Positions 18,726 to 28,161 of a stretch of 64,000 nt of DNA are shown one piece after another. This DNA is from PALSA-693 sp963834725 (lineage in GTDB: Bacteria; Actinomycetota; Acidimicrobiia; Acidimicrobiales; Palsa-688). Location of the stretch: contig CAWICN010000001.1 in assembly GCA_963834725.1 (NCBI GenBank), positions 1,178,001 to 1,242,000 on the forward strand. The letters run 5' to 3'. Both the position numbers and the translations under genes were made by a program. The notes below the pieces were generated by a model. It saw only the letters and a list, made by a program, of their open reading frames with translations, did no database searches and had not been told where the DNA came from. The stretch's first letter is position 1. Each line of letters begins with the position of its first letter.

Positions 18726-19848
18726 TCAGATCCCGATGCGCTGGGCCAGCAGCTCGCGGTGGTAGGTCGGGTCGCCGAAGAGCAGCTCGGAGCTCTTGGC
18801 CCGCTTGAAGTACAGGTGGGCGGGGTGCTCCCAGGTGAAGCCGATGCCGCCGTGGATCTGGATGTTCTCGGCGGCGGCGTGGAAGTAGGCCTCGGAGCAG
18901 TACGACTTGGCCAGGCTGGCGACCACGGGCAGCTCGTCGTTGTCCTCGGCGGCCGCCCATCCGGCGTAGTAGGCGGCCGACTTGGCCGACTCGACCTCGA
19001 GCAGCATGTCCGCGCACTTGTGCTTGATGGCCTGGAAGCTGCCGATGGGCCGGCCGAACTGGACCCGGACCTTGGCGTACTCGACCGCCATGTCGAGCAC
19101 CTTCTGGGCCCCGCCGACCTGCTCGGCGGCGAGCGCGACCGCGGCCAGGTCGAGCATCTTGGAGATCGTCGGCCCACCCCTCGCCCTCGGTGCCGACCAG
19201 CCGGGCCGGCGTCGACGTCGAAGGTGAGCCGGGCCTGCTTGCGGGTCTGGTCCATGGTCGACAGCGGCGGTGGCGGTCAGGCCGGAGGCGCCCTTGTCGA
19301 CGGCGAACACGCGACACGCCGCCGGCGGTGCGGGCCGCGACCAGGATCAGATCGGCGGTGTGGCCGTCGAGCACGTAGAGCTTCTCGCCGGAGAGCGTCC
19401 AGTTGTCGCCCGAACCGCTGGCCTCGAGGGTGACGCCCTCCTCGTCCCAGCGCCCGGATGCTTCGGCCAGGGCGACCGTGGCGATCGTGGAACCGTTGGC
19501 GATTCCGGGCAGGTAGTCCTTCTTGGCGGCGTCGTCACCCGAGACCAGGAGCAGGTTGGCGGCCAGGGCCACGCTGGAGAAGTAGGGGCGCACAGAGCAG
19601 GGCCCGGCCCATCTCCTCGAGCACCACGATCAGCTCCACGTAGGTGTAGCCCGGACCCGCCGAACTCCTCGGGGATGGCCAGGCCCTGCAGACCCAGCTG
19701 CTCGGCCATCTGGGACCACACGGCCGGGTCGTAGCCCTCGGTGGTGTCCATCAGCCGGCGGACCTCGGCCTCGGGGGACTTGTCCTCGAGGAAGCGGCGG
19801 ACCGACCTGGCGGAGCTCTTCCTGCTCTTCACTGAACGCAAAATTCAC
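18726..19848 (-). CDS. Acyl-CoA dehydrogenase (many frameshifts)
   Basis: A FadE-type flavoenzyme of about 375 codons. ATG 19848 gives MNFAFSEEQEELR. Then, across several frames, come GLQGLAIPEEFGGSG, ATVALAEASGRWDEEGV, LSGEKLYVLDGHTADL, QFGRPIGSFQAIKHKCADM and IQIHGGIGFTWEHPAHLYFK. The last carries the catalytic Glu region of one ACAD subgroup. At least five frame changes are needed (around 19800, 19655, 19600, 19300 and 19180). Homology is good in each segment, so sequence error is likely. It is an isolated gene facing the MBL-fold gene. Confidence 0.82.
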
Positions 19849-19912
19849 GCTGATTCATCCCCCTTGGGCCCGTGATCGTCGGGGCCCTTTTCTAGTCCAT
19901 AGGCTGGCCGGC

Positions 19913-20518
19913 ATGCACTACGAGGACAGCCAGGCCGAGATCCACCGGGTCGTCGTCGGGCCCATGGACAACAACGTCTACGTGCTGCGCTGCAAGCAGA
20001 CCGGCGATGCGGTCCTCCTCGACGCGGCCAACGAGCACGACAAGCTGCTCGACCTGTGCCGGCGGCTCGGGGTTCGCCAGGTGCTGGAGACCCACGGCCA
20101 CTGGGACCACATCCAGGCCGTCCCGGCCGTGCGCGACGCCGGCTACGAGGTGGGCGTCACGGCCGAGCCGACGCATCGATGCTGCCGTCCTACGACTTCG
20201 TTCTCGAGGACGGGTCGGTGATCGAGGTGGGCCGCCTCCGCCTGCACACGATCGCTGACGCCGGGCCACACCCCCGGCTCGATGTGCTTCCGGCTCGAGG
20301 GATCACCGGTCCTCTTCAGCGGCGACACCCTGTTCCCGGGCGGTCCCGGGCGCCACCAGCTTCCCCGGCGGCGACTTCCCGACCATCATCCGGTCCATCG
20401 AGGACCGCCTGTTCGCCGGGCTCCCGGCCGAGACGCTCGTCCTGCCCGGCCACGGCGCCGACACCACCATCGGGACGAGGCACCCCACCTGCAGGAGTGG
20501 ATCGACCGGGGCTGGTAG
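19913..20518 (+). CDS. MBL-fold metallo-hydrolase (several frameshifts)
   Basis: About 200 codons of a glyoxalase II-like metallo-beta-lactamase-fold hydrolase. The start MHYEDSQAEIHRVVVGPMDNN is followed by ETHGHWDHIQAVPAV, the HxHxDH metal-binding motif. After frame changes near 20170 and 20270 the protein continues as SVIEVGRLRLHT and MCFRLEGSPVLFSGDTLFPG, with the metal-binding Asp in SGDTLF. After further shifts near 20345 and 20480 it continues as ETLVLPGHGADTTIGT, with the last His, and APHLQEWIDRGW to the stop at 20518. The order of blocks matches the family fully, so the breaks are probably indels. Confidence 0.82.
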
Positions 20519-20592
20519 GTTGGCGATCCCAAGGCGCGAAATGCACCCATCGCGGCAGGCCAGGCCGGTCGCCCGGAGGGGTCAGGAGCCGG

Positions 20593-22732
20593 TCAGGAGC
20601 CGGTGAGGGGATGGCGAGGGGCGTCGACCAGCTCGAGGTCGGCCGGGAGCCCCTCGACCTCCACCTTGTCGCCCTCGACGGTGACCGACACCCGGGCGCC
20701 GGCGAGCGGGATCCGCCCCACGTACAGCCGCCCGATCTGCTCCGGCAGGGCCGGATGCAGCCATACCTTCCCTCGCGGCACCCACGGATCGAGCCGCAGC
20801 AGCGTGCGCAGCATGAGCAGCGGCGAGGCGGCCGCCCAGGCCTGAGGCGAGCACGACGTCGGGTAGGAGACCACGATCGGCAGCTCCATGCGCTCCAGCC
20901 CGCTGAACAGCTCGGGCAGGCGGCCGCCCTGGGCCACCGCGGCGTCGAGGATGGCCATGATCACCCGCTGGGCCTCGCGCACGTAGCCGTAGCGCATCAG
21001 CCCGGCCGCCACGATGGCGTTGTCGTGGGGCCAGACCGACCCGCAGTGGTAGCTGATCGGGTTGTAGCCGGTCATCGATGCGGCGAGGGTGCGGACCCCC
21101 CAACCGCTGTACAGGTCGGGGCTCAGCAGCTTGCGGGCCACCGCGTCGGCCTTGTCGGCGTCGAGGATGCCGGTCCAGAGGCAGTGGCCCATGTTGGACG
21201 TCAGGGCGTCGATGGGCTTCTTGTCGCGGTCGAGGCCCATGGCGATCCAGCCCTGGTCCTCGACCCAGAAGTCGCGGTTGAAGGCGGCCTTGAGAGCAGC
21301 GGCCCGGGCCCGTAGCTCCGAGGAGCGGGCGGCGTCGCCCTGCTCGGCGGCGAAGAAGGCCCGGGCCAGGTAGGCACCGTAGGTGTATCCCTGAACTTCA
21401 GCTAGAGCTATAGGTGGCTCGGCCAGGCGACCGTCGGCGAAGCGGACGGCGTCGTTGGTGTCCTTCCAGCCCTGGTTGCGCAGGCCCCGGTCCGACGTGC
21501 GCTGGTACTCGACGTAGCCGTCGCCGTCCCGGTCGCCGAACTGCTCGATCCATTCGATGGCGCGATCGGCGTGCGGGAGCAGCTCGTCGACGGCCTCGCG
21601 GGCCATGCCCCACCGGCGCAGCTCCCCGAGCAGCATGACGAACAGCGGGGTGGCGTCAGCTGTGCCGTAGTAGATCGTTCCGCCGCCGAGTGAGAGCGAC
21701 GACGCTTCAGCCGAATCGCATCTCGTGCAGGATCCGGCCGGGCTCCTCCTCGTTGTCCGGGACGGACGTCCTTTCCCTGGAAACGGGCCAGGGTCTGCAG
21801 GGTGCCGAGAGCGAGCTCGGGATCGACGAGGAGCGCCATCCAGGCGGTCAGCAGCGAATCACGCCCGAAGAGGGTCATGAACCACGGGGCGCCCGCGGCC
21901 ACCACCGTCCGCTCGGGGTAATCAGGATCGAAGATGCGCAGCGCTCCGAGGTCCTCGGCGCTGCGGGCAACCACCGCCCGCAGACCTTCGTGGTCGGTGT
22001 CGAGCACCGGCACGCTGCGCCGCCAGGCCGCCATACGCTCGGCCGGCTTGGCCCGCTCGATCGGCTGGCCGCACAGCCAGCGCGGCTCGATCTCGTCCGC
22101 GTCGATGCCGCAGGTGAACTGCTGGCACAGCGTCCAGGTCCCCTTGGACGCGATGATGACCTCCCAGCGGGCCGTATTGCCGTCGAGCACGGCCGGCTGC
22201 GAGAAGGAGATGCGGAGGGTCCGCCGGTGACCACCGTTGCGGTGGCCGAACAGCAGCGTCCCGGCATCCTCGCTCACGTCCCGCTCGCCGCTGTCGGCCG
22301 CACGCGCTTCCTTGACGGCAAAGAGGTCGGCGAAGTCAGCCCCGAATACGAGCTCCGTCGCGCAGTACGCCGGCTCCTCTCCGAAGTTGCGGATCACCAG
22401 GTCCTCGCGCATGCCCCGCCCGACATAGCGACGTCGCTCGACCATCAGGTTGGAGTCGGCCCGGTCCTGACGGGGCCGGCCCCGGGCCACGAAGGTGGCG
22501 GAATAGGGATCGGCGACGCCGCGGGCGAGGACCTCGGGGGCCTGTCCGTTGATCCGCAGGGACCAGCGCGGACAGGAACCTGGTGTCGCGGAAGAAGAAT
22601 CCCTCCGCCGACACCGGGGACACATCGCCATCGGGAGCGCAGATCAGGAAAGCGGACCCCTCGACCAGCGTGACCCGATCGTCCGGACCCCCCAATGACG
22701 ACGCTCGCCTGCGAGGTCCACGGGTCGGCCAT
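20593..22732 (-). CDS. Amylo-alpha-1,6-glucosidase/glycogen debranching-type protein (frameshifts)
   Basis: About 713 codons. MADPWTSQASVVIGG then VTLVEGSAFLI and SAEGFFFRDTRFLS form the N-terminal domain typical of this actinobacterial family (GDE_N_bis). The C-terminal (alpha/alpha)6 barrel shows GAPWFMTLFGRDSLLTAWMA, GLRNQGWKDTNDAVRFADG, SNMGHCLWTGILD and YHCGSVWPHDNAIVA. The family hydrolyses alpha-1,6 links in glycogen-like glucans or acts on related oligosaccharides. Frame changes lie near 22690, 22570 and 21750. The stop is at 20593; a second, out-of-frame ORF reaches 20582 but is shadow. Confidence 0.83.
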
Positions 22733-22811
22733 CGAAGCGGCAGGCTAGCGGCCCGGCGAGGGGGTACCGCGCGTCCCCGCTCCCTATTTTCCCCTATCGC
22801 CGTAGTGGTAA

Positions 22812-22824
22812 TAAACTAACGGTG
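22812..22824 (+). promoter_or_regulatory. -10 element for a leaderless sufC transcript
   Basis: TAAACT at 22812-22817 fits the actinobacterial TANNNT -10 element, and the GTG of sufC begins at 22824, exactly where transcription would be expected to start. There is no Shine-Dalgarno sequence before the GTG. I see no good -35. A leaderless transcript is therefore the simplest reading; this is inference from spacing. Confidence 0.5.
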
Positions 22825-23567
22825 TGGCTCCCCCGTTGTTCGAGGTCGAAAATCTCCATGTGTCGGTGGAAGGCACCGAGATCCTCAATGGCGTGGACCT
22901 GACCGTCGGCGCCGGCGAGATGCACGCCCTCATGGGTCCCAACGGCTCGGGCAAGTCGACGCTCGCCAACGCCCTGCTCGGCAACCCGGCGTTCCAGGTG
23001 ACCGAGGGCCGGATCCGGTTCAAGGGGGAGGACGTCACCGACTGGCCGGCGGATGTGCGCGGCAAGGCCGGAATGTTCCTGGCCTTCCAGTACCCCGAGG
23101 AGATTCCCGGCGTCCCGGTCGCCCAGTTCCTGCGCCAGGCTCTGTCGGCCCGCCGGGGCATGGAGCTGTCGGTTCTCGAGTTGCGGGTGTCCATCATGGA
23201 GTGGATGAAGCGGCTGGGCATGGACCCGTCCTTCGGCGACCGCTACCTCAACGAGGGCTTTTCCGGCGGCGAGAAGAAGCGCAACGAAATCCTCCAGCTG
23301 GCCATCCTCGAGCCCGAGTTCGCGATGCTCGACGAGACCGATTCCGGCCTGGACATCGACGCCCTCGGAGTGGTGGCCCGGGGCGTGGAGGCGGTGCGCC
23401 GGACCCGCCCGGAGCTCGCCGTGCTGGTGGTCACCCATTACCAGCGGATCCTCGAGCAGCTCAAACCGCAGTTCGTCCACCTGTTGATCGAAGGACGCGT
23501 CGTCACCAGCGGCGGCCCCGAGCTCGCCCGCCAGCTGGAGGAAGAAGGGTACGAGGCATGGCGCTAG
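22824..23567 (+). CDS. sufC: Fe-S assembly ATPase SufC (first copy)
   Basis: A 247-residue ABC-type ATPase of the SUF iron-sulfur cluster machinery, which drives the SufB-SufD scaffold. Walker A is GPNGSGKST, the Q-loop is FLAFQYPEEIPGV, the signature is LNEGFSGGEKKRNE (the SufC variant of LSGGQ), Walker B is FAMLDETDSGLDID, and the switch His is in VVTHYQRIL. The GTG start fits a leaderless promoter. It overlaps sufS by 10 nt. A second, more diverged SufC is encoded at 33.8-34.8 kb, so this locus supplies SufC next to SufS and SufU while SufB and SufD are encoded elsewhere. Confidence 0.95.
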   Translation: MAPPLFEVENLHVSVEGTEILNGVDLTVGAGEMHALMGPNGSGKSTLANALLGNPAFQVTEGRIRFKGEDVTDWPADVRGKAGMFLAFQYPEEIPGVPVAQFLRQALSARRGMELSVLELRVSIMEWMKRLGMDPSFGDRYLNEGFSGGEKKRNEILQLAILEPEFAMLDETDSGLDIDALGVVARGVEAVRRTRPELAVLVVTHYQRILEQLKPQFVHLLIEGRVVTSGGPELARQLEEEGYEAWR

Positions 23568-24781
23568 ACGTCACGAGCATCAAGAAGGACTTTCCGATCC
23601 TCGAGCGCCAGGTTCACGGCCGACGTCTGGTCTACCTGGACTCTGCTTCCTCATCCCAGAAACCGGTGGCGGTCATCGACGCCATGAACCACTACTACGA
23701 GACCACGCACGCCAACGTGCACCGAGGTGTGTACACCATCGCCGAGGAGGCCACCGGCCTGTTCGAAGGGGGACGGTCGGCGCTGGCTCGATTCATCGGT
23801 GCCGCCCCGAACGAAGTGGTGTTCACCAAGAACGTGACCGAGGCCATCAATCTGGTGGCCTATGCGTGGGGTCGTTCGAATCTGACCCGGGGCGACGTCG
23901 TGGTCCTCACCGAGATGGAGCATCACGCCAACATCGTCCCCTGGTTGATTCTCAAGGAGGAGCGCGGCATCGAGCTTCGCTACCTTCCGCTCACCGGCGA
24001 CGGCCTGCTGGATCTGTCGGATCTGGCTCGCACCCTCGAAGGGGCGAAGCTGCTCGGCGTGTCGGCCATGTCGAACGTACTCGGCACGATCAACCCGATT
24101 GCCGAGCTGGCCGACGCCGCCCATGCCGCCGGGGCCCTGATCCTCGTCGACGGCGCCCAGCACGCGCCCCATTTGCCGACCGACGTGAAGGCGCTCGGGG
24201 TCGACTTTTTCGGATGTACCAGCCACAAGATGCTCGGTCCGACCGGCATCGGCGCCCTCTGGGCCCGCCCCGAACTGCTGGAGGCCATGCCTCCCTTCCT
24301 CGGTGGCGGCGAGATGATCCGCGACGTGCGCCTGGACCGGTTCACGCCCAATGACGTGCCCTGGAAGTTCGAGGCCGGAACGCCGCCGATCGCCGAAGCC
24401 GTGGGCCTCGGCGTCGCCGTCGAGTACCTGACCGCCCTCGGTATGCCGAACGTTCGAGCCCACGAGCAGTCGCTCACTGAGTACGCCATGGCCGCCCTGT
24501 CCGAGCGCTATCCGGACATCGTCATCTACGGACCCAAGGATGCGGCGCAGCGCGGCGGGGTGATCTCGTTCAACTACAAGGATGTCCACCCCCACGACCT
24601 GTCGCAGGTCCTCGACGAAGCCGGTGTCTGTGTTCGGGCCGGACATCATTGCGCCAAGCCGCTGATGCGATGTCTTGGAATAGGGGCAACGGCGCGGGCG
24701 TCGTTTTCCGTGTACAACGACGAAGCCGACGTGGATGTGCTCGTGGAGGCGCTGGCCGCGGCGGACCGCCTCTTCTCCTGA
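23558..24781 (+). CDS. sufS: Cysteine desulfurase SufS
   Basis: A 407-residue PLP enzyme (class V aminotransferase fold) that takes sulfur from cysteine for Fe-S cluster assembly. PLP Lys is in GCTSHKMLGPTGIGALW and the cofactor Asp-x-x-Gln-His in VDGAQHAPH. The catalytic Cys is in CVRAGHHCAKPLMRCLG. LDSASSSQKPVAVIDAM and ANVHRGVYTIAEEAT are further SufS/CsdB-type blocks. ATG 23558 lies inside the end of sufC, so translation is coupled. SufU follows after 28 nt. Confidence 0.95.
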   Translation: MALDVTSIKKDFPILERQVHGRRLVYLDSASSSQKPVAVIDAMNHYYETTHANVHRGVYTIAEEATGLFEGGRSALARFIGAAPNEVVFTKNVTEAINLVAYAWGRSNLTRGDVVVLTEMEHHANIVPWLILKEERGIELRYLPLTGDGLLDLSDLARTLEGAKLLGVSAMSNVLGTINPIAELADAAHAAGALILVDGAQHAPHLPTDVKALGVDFFGCTSHKMLGPTGIGALWARPELLEAMPPFLGGGEMIRDVRLDRFTPNDVPWKFEAGTPPIAEAVGLGVAVEYLTALGMPNVRAHEQSLTEYAMAALSERYPDIVIYGPKDAAQRGGVISFNYKDVHPHDLSQVLDEAGVCVRAGHHCAKPLMRCLGIGATARASFSVYNDEADVDVLVEALAAADRLFS

Positions 24782-24809
24782 CCATCCCTACTGCAGGCAG
24801 GTACCTCTA

Positions 24810-25370
24810 ATGCCCGGTCTCGAAGATCTCTACCGAGAAATCATCCTCGATCACTACCGCAACCCCCGGAACCGGGGCGAGCTGCCGACGCCGCCCGCCC
24901 ACTCCGAGACCGGGTTCAATCCCTTGTGCGGGGATGAGATCACGCTGTACCTGCAGATCGAGGGCGACCAGTTGGCGGACATCAAGCTGACCGGGCAGGG
25001 ATGTTCGATCAGCCAGTCGTCGGCGTCGATGATGTCCACTGCGATCAAAGGCAAGACCCTGGCGGAGACCCGCGCCACCATCCGGAAGTTCAAGTCGATG
25101 ATGTCGATCCACGAGCAGCGCCTCGACGGGCCCGGCGACGGAGACGCCGGTGAGGACGCTCCCCCGGCGGCCGGAGCCGGCGGGATCGCTACCGACGACA
25201 CCGTCGGGACCGCCGGCGACGATACGGCGCCGGACGTTTCGCTCGGGGACCTCGAGGCCCTCCAGGGAGTGGTGAAGTTTCCGGTCCGGATAAAGTGCGC
25301 CACTCTCTCGTGGAACACCCTCGCTCAGGCGCTGGATCACCTCGAATCCGAGCGCGTCGCCGCCTCCTAG
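24810..25370 (+). CDS. sufU: SufU-type Fe-S assembly sulfurtransferase with an acidic insert
   Basis: A 186-residue SufU/NifU-N homologue that accepts persulfide sulfur from SufS. MPGLEDLYREIILDHYRNP begins the protein. The three zinc/sulfur-transfer cysteines are in NPLCGDEITLYLQ (about 42), GQGCSISQSSASMM (about 68) and VRIKCATLSWNTLAQAL. Between the second and third Cys regions lies an Asp/Gly/Ala-rich insert of roughly 45 residues (GPGDGDAGEDAPPAAGAGG and on), absent from typical 145-150-residue SufU. The short stem conserved in SufU (LEALQGVVKFPVR) follows it, so the fold should be intact. Confidence 0.92.
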   Translation: MPGLEDLYREIILDHYRNPRNRGELPTPPAHSETGFNPLCGDEITLYLQIEGDQLADIKLTGQGCSISQSSASMMSTAIKGKTLAETRATIRKFKSMMSIHEQRLDGPGDGDAGEDAPPAAGAGGIATDDTVGTAGDDTAPDVSLGDLEALQGVVKFPVRIKCATLSWNTLAQALDHLESERVAAS

Positions 25371-25385
25371 GGAGGCTGCCGGCAG

Positions 25386-26051
25386 CTAGCGGGCGCCGGC
25401 GTCGGCATCCTTATCGGTGTCAATGCCGGTGCCGGTGCCGGCGATCGCGTCCGCCTCGGTCCCGGCGACGGTGCCGGCGTCGGTGAACGGGATCCGATCG
25501 CGCCGGGATTGAGGGCCGCGATCACGGACCGTCTCGACATGAGCGAAGGCCCGGCGCAGTTCGCCGATCCAGTCCTTTTCGTTGTCGCCGACGAGACGGA
25601 CGCACCAGGCGAGAGCCTCGCTCCGGCTCCTGGCCACCCCGGCGTCGATCAGCGTGTCGAGCACCCGTCGTTCCGGAAGCCGGAGCCGGGTCATCACCGG
25701 CACCGACGCCGTGGTGAAGACGACCACCACGTCCCCGGCGCGGGCTCCCCACGACACCTTGCGCCCGAATGTCTTCTCGGCCGCCTTGGCCAGCGCGATG
25801 CGTTCGTCGCGGCTCGTCTCCCGGAAGGTGCGTAATCCCGAGAGATCCTCGGCGATCTCTTCGCTCGCACCGCTCTCACCGCTCTCGCCGCTCGCGCCGC
25901 TCTCGCCCTCCGCCTGGCGACCCCCGGCATGGCCAGACGCGAGCTCGGCCACCACCAGGATCTCGTCCTGGTCGGCGATGACCTCCAGGCCATCGGTGGG
26001 CCAATAGCTCGGGATCCGGTCGGCGAACCATTCCTTGATCCCGGGCGTCAT
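25386..26051 (-). CDS. Hypothetical protein with a ribbon-helix-helix-like segment
   Basis: A 221-residue protein, ATG 26051 (MTPGIKEWFADRIPSYWP). I do not recognise it as a named family. The first part is acidic (ADQDEILVVAELA) and is followed by a Ser/Gly/Glu repeat (SGASGESGESGAS). The middle has TRLRLPERRVLDTLIDAG then VARSRSEALAWCVRLVG, which looks like the beta-strand and two helices of an Arc/CopG fold. The tail is a Gly/Thr/Asp-rich repeat (GTGTGIDTDKDADAG) that may be unstructured. It is convergent with sufU, 15 nt apart. Confidence 0.65.
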   Translation of the reverse strand: MTPGIKEWFADRIPSYWPTDGLEVIADQDEILVVAELASGHAGGRQAEGESGASGESGESGASEEIAEDLSGLRTFRETSRDERIALAKAAEKTFGRKVSWGARAGDVVVVFTTASVPVMTRLRLPERRVLDTLIDAGVARSRSEALAWCVRLVGDNEKDWIGELRRAFAHVETVRDRGPQSRRDRIPFTDAGTVAGTEADAIAGTGTGIDTDKDADAGAR

Positions 26052-26077
26052 CCCGCCATGGTGGCACGGTCCCGGGC

Positions 26078-26140
26078 GCCAGTGGTGGGAGCGCCAGATG
26101 GTGGGAGGGGCAGATGGTGGGAGCGCCAGATGGTGGGAGC
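26078..26140. repeat. Tandem repeat, four copies of a 15-16-nt unit with ATGGTG
   Basis: Four consecutive units of the form GCCAGATGGTGGGAGC fill the space between two divergent genes. Each of the last three units contains ATGGTG, giving several possible start codons in frame or near-frame with the flavoprotein gene at 26157. Direct reading of the sequence; function unknown. Confidence 0.85.
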
Positions 26141-26156
26141 GATAGCGTCGGCGGCC

Positions 26157-27350
26157 GTGCAACCGCGCGCCGTAGTGGTCGGGGCGTCCCTGGCCGGCCT
26201 GCGAGCGGCCGAGACGCTGCGCAGGACGGGGCACGACGGTCCGATCACGATCGTCGGCGCAGAGCGGCACCCGCCGTACGATCGTCCGCCCCTGTCGAAG
26301 CAAATCCTCACCGGCAAGGCGGGACCGGAGGACGTGGTCCTCGTCGTCGACGCCGAGCTTGACGCCGAGTGGCTGCTCGGCGTGGCGGTGACCGGCCTCG
26401 ACCTGGACCGGAAACGGGTTCGGCTCGCCGAGGGGGATGAGGTGCCGTTCGACATGCTGGTGATCGCGACGGGCGCGGCGCCCCGGGTCCTGCCCGGTGC
26501 GACACGTGGCCCGGGCGTGCACTACCTCCGCACCATCGACGACGCCATCGCTCTCCGCGATGACCTGGTGAAAGCCGAGCGGGTGGTGGTGATCGGCGCC
26601 GGGTTCATCGGATTGGAGGTGGCGGCCAGCGCCCGCCAGCGCGGCCTTTCGGTCACGGTCATCGAGGTTCTGCCCGTACCGCTGGAACGAGCCATCGGGC
26701 CGGAGATGGGAGCTGCCATCGCGGCCACGCACGGCCGCCACGGCGTGGAAGTGCTCCTCGGCGCGGCGTTCGACGGCCTGGTCGGGGCCGGGCGGGTGGA
26801 GGCGGTCCGCCTGGCCGGCGGGGGTCTCATCCCGGCCGATCTGGTGGTGGTCGGCATCGGTGTGACGCCGGCGACCGCGTGGCTGGACGGATCAGGGGTC
26901 GAGGTCGGCGACGGGATTCTCTGCGATTCGCGGCTCCGGGTGCGAGCTGACGGGCGATGGCGGCCCGATGTCGTGGCGGCGGGCGACGTGGCTCGCTGGG
27001 TCCACCCGGGCTACGGGGAAGCGGTGCGGATCGAGCACTGGACGAATGCCGCGGACCAGGGCGAAGCAGCTGCCAGGTCCCTGCTCGAAGGCGATGGCGC
27101 CCCGACGTTCTCGCCGACTCCGTACTTCTGGTCGGACCAATTCGGGACCAAGATCCAGTTCGTCGGCGAGACGCGTCCCGGCGATGTCGTGTCGGTGCTC
27201 GAGGGAGATCCGGCCGACGATCGCTTTGTGGCGGCTTACGGCCGCGCCGGGCGTCTGGTGGCGGCGATCGGAATGCGCCGCCCGACCCGCGTCATGGCCC
27301 TGCAGCGGCTGATCGCGGCAGGAGGGTCATTCCCGCCCCCCGACGCGTGA
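26157..27350 (+). CDS. FAD-dependent NAD(P)H:ferredoxin/rubredoxin reductase-like protein
   Basis: About 397 residues. The N-terminal FAD-binding motif is VVVGASLAGLRAAETLR. PPYDRPPLSKQIL is the block shared by ferredoxin reductase components of dioxygenases and P450 systems. The NAD-binding motif is VVVIGAGFIGLEVAASARQRG and the second FAD motif ends in VVAAGDVARWVHPG. PYFWSDQFGTKIQFVGE marks the C-terminal reductase domain. The GTG at 26157 gives MQPRAVVVGA; an in-frame ATG at 26130 lies inside the upstream tandem repeat. Probably passes electrons from NAD(P)H to a small iron-sulfur protein; the partner is not adjacent. Confidence 0.88.
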   Translation: MQPRAVVVGASLAGLRAAETLRRTGHDGPITIVGAERHPPYDRPPLSKQILTGKAGPEDVVLVVDAELDAEWLLGVAVTGLDLDRKRVRLAEGDEVPFDMLVIATGAAPRVLPGATRGPGVHYLRTIDDAIALRDDLVKAERVVVIGAGFIGLEVAASARQRGLSVTVIEVLPVPLERAIGPEMGAAIAATHGRHGVEVLLGAAFDGLVGAGRVEAVRLAGGGLIPADLVVVGIGVTPATAWLDGSGVEVGDGILCDSRLRVRADGRWRPDVVAAGDVARWVHPGYGEAVRIEHWTNAADQGEAAARSLLEGDGAPTFSPTPYFWSDQFGTKIQFVGETRPGDVVSVLEGDPADDRFVAAYGRAGRLVAAIGMRRPTRVMALQRLIAAGGSFPPPDA

Positions 27351-27377
27351 GGCGCCCCCCTCCCGGCGACCGACGCC

Positions 27378-27653
27378 TTACTGGCTCGGCAGCTGCCAGC
27401 CCTGAGCCTCGGCAATCTCCTTGCATGTCGGGCACAGCGGGTACTTCTTGGGGTCACGCCCGGGTACCCATATCTTGCCGCAGAGCGCCTTCACGGCGGT
27501 GCCGTTGACCAGGCCCTCCACCACCGTCGGGCCGATCGACACGAAGTCGCCCTCGTCGGGCTTGAAGCCTTCGAGCACGATGTGGGCCATCCGCTCGTGC
27601 TCGCCGTCGAGGAGCGGGTCGCTACGGACAGGCGAAACGGAGATATCGGTCAT
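27378..27653 (-). CDS. DUF3039 domain-containing protein
   Basis: A 91-residue protein of a small, actinobacteria-restricted family. KALCGKIWVPGRDPKKYPLC followed by PTCKEIAEAQGW holds three cysteines, one in ALCGKIW and a C-x2-C pair, suggesting a metal-binding knuckle. ATG 27653 begins MTDISVSPVRSDPLLDGE. The role is unknown. It is convergent with the flavoprotein gene. Confidence 0.85.
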   Translation of the reverse strand: MTDISVSPVRSDPLLDGEHERMAHIVLEGFKPDEGDFVSIGPTVVEGLVNGTAVKALCGKIWVPGRDPKKYPLCPTCKEIAEAQGWQLPSQ

Positions 27654-28050
27654 CGCCTGCAGGCTATCGCTTCGCCTTCCTACCGGCTTCGATGTGGAGA
27701 AAATCGTCATTCTTTTAATATCGACCCTCCCGCGTGATACCGCGACTACTGAACGTGCACGACGACGCCAAATGCCTTCGGCCATCGCTTCTGAACGACA
27801 GGTACTCACGTTATGAGGACCGGCATCAATGGCCTGCAAACGGGGGCCAAGACCAACGATTTGGCACCTATTTAGAATCTATCTGCGTCGGTGGCGGCCA
27901 GGGCCGGGCCGGCTCAGTCCGCCCCGGACGCAGTTACTGGACTGGTAAATCCCCTGGTAATCGGGGTTTCTCGGGTCGCAATGAGGCCACCGAGCGGCCG
28001 CTCGAGGCACCCGCCTGCCAGCATGACAAATAAATGACGGAACCAAGTCC
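27654..28050. other. Intergenic region before the first NlpC/P60 gene
   Basis: About 400 nt, less G+C-rich than its surroundings, with no convincing ORF. Riboswitches often precede NlpC/P60 or resuscitation factor genes in actinobacteria, so I looked for the conserved blocks of the c-di-AMP (ydaO) class and did not find them. The sequence around 27938-27985 (AAATCCCCTGGTAATCGGGG and on) can form a small hairpin CCCC/GGGG. Nothing firmer can be said. Confidence 0.4.
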
Positions 28051-28080
28051 TTGATCTTGGCGGAGCCGCTGGTTTAAGGT
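28051..28080 (+). promoter_or_regulatory. Candidate promoter of the first NlpC/P60 gene
   Basis: TTGATC at 28051-28056 and TAAGGT at 28075-28080 are separated by 18 nt and resemble a housekeeping -35/-10 pair. A GTG (28092) follows 11 nt after the -10. It would open MTTCTCISRWYR in a frame that differs by one base from the secreted protein's signal peptide. Inference from spacing. Confidence 0.45.
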
Positions 28081-28161
28081 ACGAATCCGTTGTGACTACG
28101 TGCACGTGCATTTCGCGCTGGTACCGCGCGCGCCCTTCTGACCGCGGCCTGTTTCGTACTG

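Noticed and set aside
27654..28090. Possible c-di-AMP (ydaO-type) riboswitch before the first NlpC/P60 gene
   Set aside because: The genomic setting fits, but I could not find the conserved sequence blocks of that class; only a small CCCC/GGGG hairpin is visible.
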